Assembly: GCA_002471665.1 (NCBI GenBank)
Contig: DKQK01000069.1
Span: 174,207-238,206, forward strand
Direction: 5' to 3'
From: Gammaproteobacteria bacterium UBA7310
GTDB lineage: Bacteria; Pseudomonadota; Gammaproteobacteria; Pseudomonadales; Ketobacteraceae
Length of the DNA: 64,000 nt
Both the position numbers and the translations under genes were made by a program. Below the pieces are notes generated by a model that worked only from the letters and a program-made list of their open reading frames with translations, was not told where the DNA came from and made no database searches. Of the stretch, positions 1-9,700 are shown one piece after another; position 1 is the first letter of the stretch, and every line of letters begins with the position of its first letter.

Positions 1-1516
1 GGGGGTCCTGAGATTCCATATCCGCGGCTATTTGCGCGGCCAGGGGCGACATTTCAACCTGCTTGCCCGCTTCCTGCTCAGGCTTGATCTCCGCTTTAGG
101 CTGCGCCTTGGGCGTGATGGCTGCCTGCAGTTTTTGCGCCTGCTGCATCAGGCCCTGAGCGCTTTCCTGGATCTGATTTTTTTGCTCATCATCCAGGCCT
201 TCAAAGGCTTCCCGCGCCTTCTCTGCCATCTGCCTGACCCGTGGATCATTCAGATCCTTGGCGTCTATAATGGTGTTCTGGCTGGCCGCCGGCGGGGTCG
301 AGGTTTTAGCCGCTGACCCAAAAATGTTGTCGTTCTTATCGGGCTCAACCTCATATTCATAGTTATCTTCCAATTTGGTCCGAACGGTCATGCCATCGAC
401 GGCAATGTCCATCTGACTCAATACCACACGATCACCGTTCTCCAGCCCGGAGCTGATGTAGATGCTGTCTTTTCCTTTGTAGATAATTGCAACCTCACGT
501 TCCCGTAACTGGCTGTTTTCATCCACCACCCACAGCTGGGAACTGTTTCTCAGTGCCTTCCTGGGCACCTCGAACACTCTCTCAAAGCGACGACCATCAA
601 TAGTGGCTTCAACAAAAGAGCCTGCCACCAACTCTGGCCTGCCAGGTTGATTCGGATCCGCTGAATAGGGGTCACGAACCTGGGCAACAACATACAGGAG
701 GCGGTTGCGCTCATCGACCCCACCCTCTGCACGCACTACTTTTCCTTTCCAGGTATAGGTACGCCCGGCAAACTTTTCGGTTAACGTCACCTCAGGAAGT
801 GGCTGGTCCAGCGCATCCTGAAATCGCATCGGCACATCCACCAGGCTCAACTGGCGATCGGATAAAGGCAAGCGCACTTCCGCTACGTCAACGGCGTAAA
901 TGGCCCCCATTTGCTGGCCGGGCCGCACATACTGACCAATATTCAATGTTGCCAACCTGACCCTGCCATCAAACGGCGCTGTGATGGTGGTACGGTCACG
1001 CTGCAGTTTCACCGCCTCAAGCTCAGCCACCGCCGCGTCATACTGAGCCTTGGCCTGCTGGTACTGAATTTCATAATTGGCCAACCGGTTGGAACTGTTG
1101 TTCTTGACCCGGCTGCGGGCCTTGCGCTCAGCTTCTGCCTGTAACATGGCCTGATATGCCTGCGCCTTGCTGGCCTCTGCTCGTTTGATGTTGACCTCAT
1201 ATTCAATAGGGTCAATTTTGATGAGCATTTCGCCCTTACGGAAGAACCCACCATTGGCAAAATTGGGCGACAGCTCCAGCACCTGACCGCTCACTTCAGA
1301 CATCAACTGAATTTCGGTACCTGGGGTAACCGTACCGCGGGTAAATACCGGGATGCTTTTGCTTTTTGCCTGCACTTCGGTGATGGTCACCAGCGGCGAT
1401 TTGATGTTAAGGGGCTTATGCTCCACTTCCGGGCGGGATACAAACAACAAGACGGACACTGCCAATCCCACAACGATTGCCGCGATGGGCAAAATGAACT
1501 TTAATGCTTTTGTCAT
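1..1516 (-). CDS. HlyD/RND-type efflux periplasmic adaptor (membrane fusion protein), C-terminus cut by window edge
   Basis: The reading frame starts at ATG 1514-1516 and stays open to base 1, giving about 505 visible residues. Residues 7-27 form one hydrophobic segment, consistent with an inner-membrane anchor and a periplasmic body. Split lipoyl/barrel-sandwich halves lie at about 68-102 and 176-205, the second with the family motif APFDGRV at 180-186. Between them, about 107-172, is an Ala/Gln/Lys/Glu-rich helical hairpin. A beta-barrel and membrane-proximal region follows to about 400. Proteins of this family bridge an inner-membrane pump to an outer-membrane channel. Unusual here is a long polar tail after about residue 400, rich in Gln, Glu, Lys and Ala. 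No pump gene is visible, so a partner would lie left of the window. It sits 224 bp downstream of the type II thioesterase on the same strand and may export the peptide; that role is inference. Confidence 0.9.
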   Translation of the reverse strand, partial: MTKALKFILPIAAIVVGLAVSVLLFVSRPEVEHKPLNIKSPLVTITEVQAKSKSIPVFTRGTVTPGTEIQLMSEVSGQVLELSPNFANGGFFRKGEMLIKIDPIEYEVNIKRAEASKAQAYQAMLQAEAERKARSRVKNNSSNRLANYEIQYQQAKAQYDAAVAELEAVKLQRDRTTITAPFDGRVRLATLNIGQYVRPGQQMGAIYAVDVAEVRLPLSDRQLSLVDVPMRFQDALDQPLPEVTLTEKFAGRTYTWKGKVVRAEGGVDERNRLLYVVAQVRDPYSADPNQPGRPELVAGSFVEATIDGRRFERVFEVPRKALRNSSQLWVVDENSQLREREVAIIYKGKDSIYISSGLENGDRVVLSQMDIAVDGMTVRTKLEDNYEYEVEPDKNDNIFGSAAKTSTPPAASQNTIIDAKDLNDPRVRQMAEKAREAFEGLDDEQKNQIQESAQGLMQQAQKLQAAITPKAQPKAEIKPEQEAGKQVEMSPLAAQIAADMESQDP

Positions 1517-1740
1517 TTTCTAATCTTCTTGTTTAGAGCTCGCCCCGCCATCTTGCTGTGCAGCAACCATTATCGGCTGAGGGAGGAAATCTACGTGGGC
1601 GTTAGACCACAAAGTACAGCATCTTATCCGAAATAACGTTGGTTTTTAAATAGATGCGATAACTATTTACGGTACCCATTACTCTAGCAACTAACCTTCG
1701 TATCAGCTAGTTGGAACAGGAAACGGAGGGTGTTGAATTC

Positions 1741-2550
1741 TCAGGACGTTTTCCGGCTTGCCAGCATACCATCCGACCCGCCCAACACAGATTCAATCGC
1801 CTGGTTAACGGTATTGAGGAGCGAGTCAGTCACCTGATTGATGAAAAAATGATCTCCCGAGAACAGCTCGAGACAAAAAGGGCCTTTCGTAACTTTGCGC
1901 CACTCTTCCAGATCATCCATGGATACCTGGTTGTCTTTGACACCACCCAGGGCCATAACAGGCACATCAATGGGGTCCGAGGGTTGATACACCCAGGTCT
2001 CGATCAGTTGGAAGTCCGCTCTGAGAATGGGGCTGACCAGATCCATCAATTCCGGATTGTTCAGCGCTTCTTCAGGTGTGCCGTTAAGGCGCCGGATTTC
2101 GTCGCGAAACTCTGCTTCAGGCAGAGAATAGATTGGTTTGGTCTTCTTTGCCCGTTGCGGCGCCCTTCTACCGGATACAATCAGGCACTTGGGTTGTGGG
2201 TAGCCCAAGTCCCGCAATTTCCTGGACAACTCAAATGCCAGCTGCGCACCCATACTGTGACCAAAAAACGCATAAGGTGTCTGGGTGTACGGCTCCATCT
2301 CCGGAGCCAGTGTGGACAAAAGACTGTCCAGGTCGGTAAAGGCTTTTTCTTTGAATCGACTACCACGGCCGGGCAGCTGAACAGAGCAGACTTCCACATC
2401 CGCCGGCAAGCGCTTATGCCAGTCGCGGTAGGTTGAGGCGTTCCCACCTGCATAGGAAAAGCAAAACAGCCGAAGACGGGGCTCGGACACCGGCCGCGCC
2501 ACCTGGAACCAATTACTTTTCACCGGAATACTGGATTGAGTTGCCATCAT
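1741..2550 (-). CDS. Type II (external, editing) thioesterase of the NRPS
   Basis: The product is 269 aa, the normal size of GrsT/SrfAD-type thioesterases with an alpha/beta-hydrolase fold. Visible features are the early motif FSYAGG (31-36), the nucleophile elbow GHSMG (97-101, Ser99), a candidate acid Asp206 in GGVKDNQ, and His234 in SGDHFF. This family hydrolyses wrongly acylated or stalled groups from the phosphopantetheine arms of NRPS carrier domains in the cytoplasm. Two consecutive ATG codons (2550 and 2547) are possible starts, with AAGGGC just upstream as a weak ribosome site. The gene is transcribed in the same direction as the synthetases but is separated from them by the MFS gene and the + strand acyltransferase. 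It probably has its own promoter, since a 333-bp gap with a promoter-like element lies upstream. Confidence 0.93.
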   Translation of the reverse strand: MMATQSSIPVKSNWFQVARPVSEPRLRLFCFSYAGGNASTYRDWHKRLPADVEVCSVQLPGRGSRFKEKAFTDLDSLLSTLAPEMEPYTQTPYAFFGHSMGAQLAFELSRKLRDLGYPQPKCLIVSGRRAPQRAKKTKPIYSLPEAEFRDEIRRLNGTPEEALNNPELMDLVSPILRADFQLIETWVYQPSDPIDVPVMALGGVKDNQVSMDDLEEWRKVTKGPFCLELFSGDHFFINQVTDSLLNTVNQAIESVLGGSDGMLASRKTS

Positions 2551-2883
2551 GCCCTTGAACCACCGATTTATTATTGTTTGAACTTGGTTACTAAGGTTTT
2601 ATCGTCACTGCACACCATTCGAGAGTAAGCTCCTGTTGCTTGTCCCCCGGTGGTAGCGCTGCCGCCTACAGCATTGCTTGAAGACTAACCAATATTATCT
2701 GAACGATCGTTCCAAGTCCATTTGAAACCGTTTTCTGTATAGTCAGGTTGAATTAAACGCCCAAGGCGGTATGGCGTCAAACGGTTGATACGGAATTTGG
2801 GAAATGTTTACACTTTAAAAACAGCGTGTTACACAATTTACATTCCGGCTATAGAAGTGAACAACGAAATATGACTGGTCGGT
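2551..2883. other. Intergenic region between type II thioesterase and MFS exporter genes
   Basis: This 333-bp stretch holds no convincing gene. It contains a minus-strand promoter candidate at 2692-2720 with a 12-bp perfect palindrome inside its spacer, annotated separately. The part from about 2720 to 2883 is AT-richer and lies just downstream of the MFS stop codon. I see no clear hairpin terminator with a T-run in it. Confidence 0.6.
2692..2720 (-). promoter_or_regulatory. Candidate promoter with palindromic operator for the type II thioesterase gene
   Basis: On the minus strand, a -35-like TGGACT (2715-2720) is separated by exactly 17 bp from a -10-like TAATAT (2692-2697). The spacer contains the perfect palindrome GAACGATCGTTC (2701-2712). 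Such a position would suit a repressor or a MerR/TetR-like regulator. Transcription would start near 2685 and leave a leader of about 135 nt before the ATG at 2550. This is pattern matching only; the -35 box matches 4 of 6 consensus bases. Confidence 0.35.
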
Positions 2884-4185
2884 CTACGTTGCCGCCCGGC
2901 TGATATTCTCATCCGGCAGCGCGGTATCGGCGGTTCTTATGGCACGAATGGACCAGGCCATCAACACAATCACAATGCTCAGAATACCGAACAGACTGAT
3001 TAACAAGGCAATTCCCCGACCTTCCCCGATTCCCCATATGGGGCCAAATATATTGGCCAAAAGTGCCCCTTCTTTCATTAGGGGTTCAAATACACTCTGA
3101 TACAGGAAACCGGCACTCAAAAAAGCGGCCGGCTGCGCGGCTTTCATAATTGTATTTCTCAAACTGAATGCCCGCCCGTGGAAGTGCACCGGTACCTTCC
3201 TTTGCCAAAGCGTCTGGCTGCATACGGTTGCCACTGGAGCCAACGCCATGATGACAAAGGCCCAGAACCCAATCCACACCAGGCTGGAATAAACCGGCAA
3301 CAGGACCAGGATGAAAGCAATGGCAAGTGCTGCCCCCAGAATACCGTACATGCGCCGCTCCGGCCCCTTCCACCCCATCATCACGGCGCCCCCCAGCAGC
3401 GCCCCGACACCGGCAACGGACATGATCAAACCGGCTTCGCTGGGCGATGCATAGGACAACACAAGCGGGGTAATGAGTGCCTGTACAGCGGACACGTTGA
3501 ACCAGATCAAGGTGAACAGATATAAACCTCCCAATACCCCGGGCTTGGATTTGAGGAATCGATAGGCCTCTTTGACCTCCTCCCAGACGGAAGTCTGAGT
3601 ATCTGCAGGCTTGGCGGGCGTAGACGGCAGACTGGCCAGTAACAGGGTACCCAAACCAAAGCTGAAGCTGACGATATCAATCAGCAATATGGTGGAAATA
3701 CCGATGGTATCGAGCGCCTTACCGGCCAGGAAGGGGCCGGCCAGCTGCACCAAACCCAGAACCATTCCCAACGCTGCATTGGCTTTATTAAGATCTTCGG
3801 TGGGCACCATCAGGGTGACTGTTGAGGTAAACCCTACCTGCAACATGGTGGCGAAAACTGAACCAAGGGACACGATCACGGCAATATGCCAGAACCGCAG
3901 CAAATCATAGTAATATAGGAAAGCCAGCCCCATGATGATCAGGGCGCTGCCGGCCTGCGCACCCACCAGCAGGGACTTGCGATTGAGCCGATCCACCCAG
4001 GAGCCGATAAAGGGCCCCAGCACGATACCGGGCAAAGTTGAGGCAACCAGAATCAAGGTGAATTCCATGACCGATTCGCTGGTTTGATACACCCAAACAC
4101 CCAACGCAAATCCGGTGAGGGAGGAACCAAGCAAAGAAATGGACTGACCAAAAAGAATAAAATAGAAAAGCTTTAAGCCTGACAT
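2884..4185 (-). CDS. MFS transporter, EntS/MFS_3-like exporter
   Basis: The product is 433 aa and hydrophobic throughout, with about 12 predicted membrane segments, the normal size for the major facilitator superfamily. The loop between TM2 and TM3 carries a motif-A variant, GPFIGSWVDRLNRKS (about 58-71). The sequence resembles the MFS_3 group that includes the enterobactin exporter EntS and macrolide efflux proteins, which use the proton gradient to expel small molecules through the inner membrane. Placed beside an NRPS cluster, it is a likely exporter or self-resistance pump for the peptide; that is inference. The start at 4185 gives a short cytoplasmic N-terminus leading straight into TM1. 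It is divergent from the + strand acyltransferase gene, with 102 bp between the two starts. Confidence 0.9.
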   Translation of the reverse strand: MSGLKLFYFILFGQSISLLGSSLTGFALGVWVYQTSESVMEFTLILVASTLPGIVLGPFIGSWVDRLNRKSLLVGAQAGSALIIMGLAFLYYYDLLRFWHIAVIVSLGSVFATMLQVGFTSTVTLMVPTEDLNKANAALGMVLGLVQLAGPFLAGKALDTIGISTILLIDIVSFSFGLGTLLLASLPSTPAKPADTQTSVWEEVKEAYRFLKSKPGVLGGLYLFTLIWFNVSAVQALITPLVLSYASPSEAGLIMSVAGVGALLGGAVMMGWKGPERRMYGILGAALAIAFILVLLPVYSSLVWIGFWAFVIMALAPVATVCSQTLWQRKVPVHFHGRAFSLRNTIMKAAQPAAFLSAGFLYQSVFEPLMKEGALLANIFGPIWGIGEGRGIALLISLFGILSIVIVLMAWSIRAIRTADTALPDENISRAAT

Positions 4186-4211
4186 CTACTTACAGGACCG
4201 CAGTTATTATT

Positions 4212-4241
4212 TTAGTTAGAACCGGCATAGTACCCTATAAT
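4212..4241 (+). promoter_or_regulatory. Candidate sigma-70 promoter for the stand-alone acyltransferase
   Basis: A perfect -10 box TATAAT (4236-4241) is preceded at 18 bp by TTAGTT (4212-4217), a weak -35. The leader to the ATG at 4288 would be about 40 nt. The 102-bp divergent region must also serve the MFS gene on the other strand, for which I see only poorer matches. Confidence 0.4.
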
Positions 4242-4287
4242 CCCGACATGGTATAGTTAGCTCTCTCGCAACAATAATAACGATATT

Positions 4288-5484
4288 ATGAGTTTTTATC
4301 GGATTCCCTCACCCCTAGAATTCACGTACATTGCCGCCGATTTACCCCACTATTCCCCCTTGGTGAATCAGTTTTTTGTCATCGGCAATGGCGATATTGA
4401 CAGCAACAAACTAAGGTCAGCACTGGCGCAGGCCGTTACTGCCAACCCGGGTTTCAAGGTACGCCTTAAGGGCTACTGGGGATGGCGCCGCTGGGATGAC
4501 CAGGGGCTTGCACCCACCGTCGAAGACATCGATGCCCCTGACTGGGACAGTGCCAGTTCGGAAGGTGCACCACTGCTTGGCAACCCAATCGATCTGCGCC
4601 ATGAATCCCCCTGCCAAATCGCCAAGATCCGCACCAGGACCGGTACCCATGTGTTATTCCGTACTCACCATGCCGTTACCGATGGCCGTGGTACTGTTCA
4701 TTTAATGAATGATGTATTCAGGATCTTACGTGGTGAAGACCCGTTGGGATCCTCCTCCATGCTGACCGAATGGGATATTGCCATGCGTGAGGAGCGGCCG
4801 GACAGTACGGTGTCAGAAGATGATTGCCTGCCGGTGATCAAAGGCAGCGTCGATCCTGAGCGTACCGGTTATCAATGGTATCGATTTGACTGGAAAGGTG
4901 ACAAAAACAAGTTCGCCGCAAAAATTCTGTTTGCCTGTGCGCAACTGGCACGGGCGCATTTTGGTGAGGGTAAGGTTTTATTCAGGATCCCTGCTGATTT
5001 GCGGCGCTACATGGAGAAAAACGAAGGTTTTACCGTCGCCAACTGCAGTGGTGCCATTGATCTGGAGATCAATGCCGACACCAAACTCAATGAAATCCGC
5101 TCCAGCATTGTACGCTCCATGCGTAACAAAATGGATCTGGCCCCGTTCAAGGAAAAGTATCAATACGTAAAGTGGTTGCCAAAATCCTTGTTTCGGGTGC
5201 ATCCCGAATCTTTAAAACGCATGCACCGGGAACAGCGCTATCGCATGTCCGGCAGTGTCAGTTATATGGGCGACGTAGCGAATGAGATGTTTTCCTGTGA
5301 CGGGTTTGAACCCTTTTCCCAGTTTGGCGTACCGATTCCTTTTGAAAACCGGCCGCTATTCGTTGCCGCCTGTTCCTACAATGACCTTACCAATATCATC
5401 ATTGGTTGCCCCAGGGCGGTATGTAATCCATCTGAACTAAAACAATTTTGTCAAAAACTATCGAACACACTGGATGCTTTGTAA
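4288..5484 (+). CDS. Stand-alone condensation-fold acyltransferase
   Basis: The product is 398 aa, close to one NRPS condensation domain or a PapA5-type acyltransferase. The catalytic motif HHAVTDG is at residues 127-133. His128 would be the general base, and Asp132 the structural acid. No carrier, adenylation or transmembrane part is visible, so it should act in trans, either on a carrier-bound chain or on a free acceptor. It is the only complete + strand gene in the window, with its own promoter-like TATAAT. It ends convergently with the aminotransferase inside a shared terminator. The ATG at 4288 has no clear Shine-Dalgarno sequence. A role such as acylating an amine or hydroxyl of the peptide, for example of diaminobutyrate, is inference. 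It does not share the GxxxQxxP and FxxNYxxF motifs of the C* domains in the synthetases. Confidence 0.85.
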   Translation: MSFYRIPSPLEFTYIAADLPHYSPLVNQFFVIGNGDIDSNKLRSALAQAVTANPGFKVRLKGYWGWRRWDDQGLAPTVEDIDAPDWDSASSEGAPLLGNPIDLRHESPCQIAKIRTRTGTHVLFRTHHAVTDGRGTVHLMNDVFRILRGEDPLGSSSMLTEWDIAMREERPDSTVSEDDCLPVIKGSVDPERTGYQWYRFDWKGDKNKFAAKILFACAQLARAHFGEGKVLFRIPADLRRYMEKNEGFTVANCSGAIDLEINADTKLNEIRSSIVRSMRNKMDLAPFKEKYQYVKWLPKSLFRVHPESLKRMHREQRYRMSGSVSYMGDVANEMFSCDGFEPFSQFGVPIPFENRPLFVAACSYNDLTNIIIGCPRAVCNPSELKQFCQKLSNTLDAL

Positions 5485-5503
5485 AAGCCCTTTACAGGGC
5501 TTT
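5484..5503. terminator. Bidirectional rho-independent terminator shared by two convergent genes
   Basis: The sequence AAAGCCCT (5484-5491), loop TTAC, AGGGCTTT (5496-5503) forms a perfect 8-bp stem with a 4-nt loop. It is flanked by A residues on the left and TTTCTT on the right, so it can work in both directions. It begins at the last base of the + strand acyltransferase stop codon (TAA 5482-5484) and contains the aminotransferase stop codon (5492-5494). Confidence 0.85.
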
Positions 5504-6748
5504 CTTCATGGCGCGCTCTATGATTTCCAGACCAATGTGAAGCTCGTCGGAACTGGCGGTCAGTGGTGGCAACAGTTTCAACACCTGCCCCTTGCGGCCA
5601 GCGTTTTCAATAATCAAGCCATCCTGAAAACACAGCGATGTAATCTGATCAATTAACCGCTCGTTGCCTAACGGGGCCAGGTCCACGCCCCAAATCATGC
5701 CCAGCCCGCGTAGCTCCATTCTGGCATCCAACCTGTCGATAATGCCGGAGAGTTCCTGTTGCAGGAGCTGGGATTTTTCTGCCACTTGAGCAGGAAGATT
5801 CAGGGACTGAAAAAGCTCGATCCCCACAGTGCCGCTGACGAACGCCAGCTGATTGCCACGAAACGTGCCGTTGTGCTCACCGGGCTGCCATACGTCCAGT
5901 TCCGGTTTCAGCAACACAACCGCCAGAGGCAATCCACAACCGCTGATGGATTTCGACAGGGTCACAATATCGGGAACAATGCCGGCCCGCTCAAAACTGA
6001 AGAAGTTTCCACTGCGCCCACAGCCCACTTGAATATCGTCAACAATCATCAGGATATCGTGCTTATCACACAGCGAACGCAGCTGCTTTAACCACGGCGT
6101 GGGGGCGACCACCACCCCACCCTCTGCCTGGACGGTTTCGAGCAACACCGCGGCCGGCTTTTCAATACCGGAGCTGGAATCCGATAACACCGCATCCAGG
6201 TAGGCGATGGTATCAATTTCCTTCATGGGCCCAAATGGGAACGGCATAAACGTGACATCCGGGAGCGCCGTACCTGCCCCTTTTCGGTTATACGAATTAC
6301 CGGTGCAGGCTAATGCACCCAGAGTCATACCATGATAGCCGCCCTGGAACGCAAAAATATTGCGGCGACCTTTCACTTTACGGGCGATCTTCAACGCTGC
6401 CTCAACCGCATTGGTACCCGTTGGGCCACAAAACTGTACCCGATAATCCAGGCTTTTGGGTTGCAGTATCTGTTCCTGCAAGGCTTGCAGAAACTGCCCC
6501 TTGGCATCGGTGTACATATCCAGCCCATGCAGAATGCCATCTTCCTGCAGGTACTCAATCAATCGTTGCTTCACCAGATCCGGGTTGTGACCAAAATTCA
6601 GTGCACCGGCACCGGCAAAGAAATCCAGATAGCGCTGGCCATCCTGCGCCTCGATATAGGAGCCTTTGGCTTTGGTGAAGACGGTAGGAAATGACCGGCA
6701 ATAGGAACGCACTTCGGATTCGTACTGCTGAAACACATCAACTCGCAT
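5492..6748 (-). CDS. ectB-like: Class III PLP aminotransferase, diaminobutyrate-2-oxoglutarate transaminase (EctB-like)
   Basis: The product is 418 aa, matching EctB/Dat-type enzymes in length. These transfer an amino group from L-glutamate to L-aspartate-4-semialdehyde and yield L-2,4-diaminobutyrate (Dab). Visible are the glycine-rich stretch FCGPTGTNAVEAALK (106-120), GGYHGMTLGA (136-145), the cofactor aspartate in VDDIQ (Asp237), and the Schiff-base lysine in TLSKS (Lys266). No ectA or ectC genes accompany it, so ectoine synthesis is unlikely to be its purpose here. Only 8 bp separate it from the stop of the terminal NRPS gene, and its GAGG ribosome site overlaps that stop (TGAGGC), which points to translational coupling. 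The simplest reading is that it supplies Dab to the assembly line. A related omega-transaminase on another semialdehyde is possible. Confidence 0.9.
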   Translation of the reverse strand: MRVDVFQQYESEVRSYCRSFPTVFTKAKGSYIEAQDGQRYLDFFAGAGALNFGHNPDLVKQRLIEYLQEDGILHGLDMYTDAKGQFLQALQEQILQPKSLDYRVQFCGPTGTNAVEAALKIARKVKGRRNIFAFQGGYHGMTLGALACTGNSYNRKGAGTALPDVTFMPFPFGPMKEIDTIAYLDAVLSDSSSGIEKPAAVLLETVQAEGGVVVAPTPWLKQLRSLCDKHDILMIVDDIQVGCGRSGNFFSFERAGIVPDIVTLSKSISGCGLPLAVVLLKPELDVWQPGEHNGTFRGNQLAFVSGTVGIELFQSLNLPAQVAEKSQLLQQELSGIIDRLDARMELRGLGMIWGVDLAPLGNERLIDQITSLCFQDGLIIENAGRKGQVLKLLPPLTASSDELHIGLEIIERAMKKAL

Positions 6749-6756
6749 TCAATGCC

Positions 6757-9700
6757 TCATACTTTATTGTTGTTATGGTTTTGTAACCGGTTAAGAATCT
6801 GTTCTGCCAGGGGTTTGGCATGCTCACCCTGCATCATGGTCTCATGGCCACCCGGCACGTCGATGGATTGCAACTGCGGCATTTGTTGGCCCCAGCTGCT
6901 ACCGGAGCGGATTCCGGTAATATTATCGGCTGCCGTAAAATGATGCACGTTTGCATTCAGCTTTTCCACATCATAATGTGATGCAATCGTATGATTTTGT
7001 ACGGCTACCCGGTACAGCGCCATAAACTGATCCATTGCCATTTCCGCCGGCAATACGCCCGCCTGTACACCCAGTCGGTAGATAGACTCGATATAAACTT
7101 CTGAATTTCCGTTGTTTTCAGATGCCCCAGATTGCGGAGCCAGGGCTCCGGAGTTGACTCCCAGTGCTCGACTCAGTATTTCCGCTGTGGAAGCGCCTCC
7201 TGCACGCAGGTGCTGCGGGCTGAAAGTATCCAGCATAACAATATTTTCCACCCGATGACCCATGCGTTCCAGCTGAGCTGCCACTGCTTGCGCCAAAATC
7301 CCCCCCAGGGACTGCCCCAAAAGCTGGTATGGCCCCTGTGCCTGAACCTGAAGAATACTGTCTGCGTAGAGCCGGGCTATCTCGTCCATACTCTGTGCGG
7401 GTGCACAGGAGCCATCCAGGCCCTTGGCACGAATTCCATAGACAGAGAATTGATCGCTCAGAGCACGGGCCAAATCGGCGTAACAGAGCACATCACCACC
7501 CACCGGATGAATCATGAATATCGGTGGGTGCTCCGATACCGCAATGGGCACCACCAGCCCCATTGCCTGTTCCTCACTTGCATCAATCAACAACGCCAGC
7601 TTTGCGATGGTTTGTGTGCTGAGCAGCGCAGCCACCTGAAGCTGAGTTCCGAATGCTTGATTAACCTTGGACATGATGCGAACACCCAACAAAGAATGGC
7701 CGCCCAATTCAAAGAAGTTATCGGTTACGCTGACACGCTGTACCGGCATAAGCGATTCCCAAATGTCCACAAGAGTGGACTCGGTATCGGTTCTCGGGGC
7801 GACGTAGTCGCCACAGCCGGATTGAATCACTGCGGGCCTTGGTAGTGATTTGCGGTCGATCTTGCCGGCCGGGGTTAACGGCAAGGCCTCCATCACCGTA
7901 ATGGCTGCCGGTACCATGAAATCCGGCAATGATTCTCTCAGTTGTCCCCGTAGTCGTTGCGGATCCAGTTCGGGATCAGTGCCTGGTTCGTGTCCGGGCA
8001 CTACGTAGGCTGCCAATGCTGCGCCACCGGGCATATCATCCCGGACAATGACAACATTCTCCCTGACACCGGGCAAGGACGACAAAGCAGCCTCCACTTC
8101 CCCCAGTTCAATGCGGAACCCCCTTACCTTCACCTGATTGTCAACCCGATCCAGATATTCAACACTGCCATCCCTAAGCCAACGCCCCAAATCGCCGGTC
8201 CGATACATCAACGCGCCCGTACCGGTTGTGAAGGGATCGGCGACAAACGACTGGGCGGTTTTTTCCGGATTGCGCCAGTAACCTTCCCCTACTCCAATAC
8301 CGCCAATGCATATTTCCCCCGCGACCCCTGCAGGTACCAGGCGCAGCAACTCGTCAACAATATAGACTTTAAGGTTGGCCAACGGCTTGCCGATCGGCAC
8401 CGTTTTCTGAGCAGGAGGCAACGGAGCGCTGATAGCACACTGGATAACGTCATCGGCAGCTTCCGTCGGGCCGTAGGCGTTCACCACCGGGATATGGGGA
8501 TACAATGCCAACCAGTCATTAACCAGCTCCGTTGATACGGCCTCGCCAGTGGCCATCATCCAGCGCAACGATGGCAAGGCACGCTCCGCTGGGGGCAACT
8601 GCCGTACAAATTCCATGAGTAGCTGCAGTGCCACTGGAACCAGTTCCACCACATCGATCTTGTTTTCCTTAACCAGGCGGAACAGTTTTTCGGAATGCGT
8701 CACGTCATCCAACACCACTACTTTTCCACCGCGGGTGACCGGCCCCACAAACTGCCAAACAGATATATCCGATGACGATGGCGCGGTTTGCAGAAAACTG
8801 AATGCACCAGCGAACGCCAGCACTTCGCATTCAGCTTCAATATGATTGAGTGCGCCATCGTGACGAATGATGGCGCCTTTGGGTAATCCCGTTGAGCCTG
8901 AAGTGTAGATCATGTAGGCGCGGTTACGGGAGCTGATATCAAGATTGGGGTTGGCAGCAGAATATCCCTGAATAACAGGCCAATCACGATCAAGACAGAC
9001 CCGGTGGACGCCATTGGCCACCGCATCAGACTTGTTCAGGAGGTGCTCCTGTGTGATCAGCACACTTACTTCGGAATTGGATATCATATACTCGATACGA
9101 TCATCCGGGTATTTTGGGTCCATTGGCACATAAGCGCCTCCGGCTTTCATAATACCCAGTATACCCACCAGAAAATCACAGGAGCGATCGGCACACAGCC
9201 CAACCAGGTGATTGGACTGAACACCCTGCTCAATCAAGTAGTGCGCGATCTGATTGGCACGGCGATTCAATTCACCATAGGTGTAGGCCCGCTGGTCATC
9301 AATGATGGCCATAGCATCAGGACGCGCCTGAGCGTTGACTTCAAACTTCTGATGCAGACATGAACCAAGATCATAATGACGTTCCGTCGCATTCCAGCTC
9401 TCCAGCAAGGTCACTTTCTCGGCGGGGCTTGAGACCAGCTCAAACTGCGCCAACCGAATGTCCGGGTTCCTGAGAACCTGCTCGCTGAGGTCTTGAATCC
9501 GTTGTAGCATACCGAAGTCGGCAAACAGATGTTGATGGTAAAAAAGATTTAACTTCAGGCGGCCGGCCACTTCGGTCACTACAAACTGAACGTTGTTGGC
9601 GGGATCACTGGGCGTACCCTCCGGGCTTAGCTGTTCACCCAAAAACTCAGAACTGGCCAGGAACTGATAGAAGTTGTACATAAATCCAATTCGCCCCTTG

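Noticed and set aside
1711..2436. 241-aa + strand open frame over the type II thioesterase gene
   Set aside because: It is antisense to a well-supported thioesterase, has no recognisable domain and has the Arg/Gln/His-rich composition typical of shadow frames.
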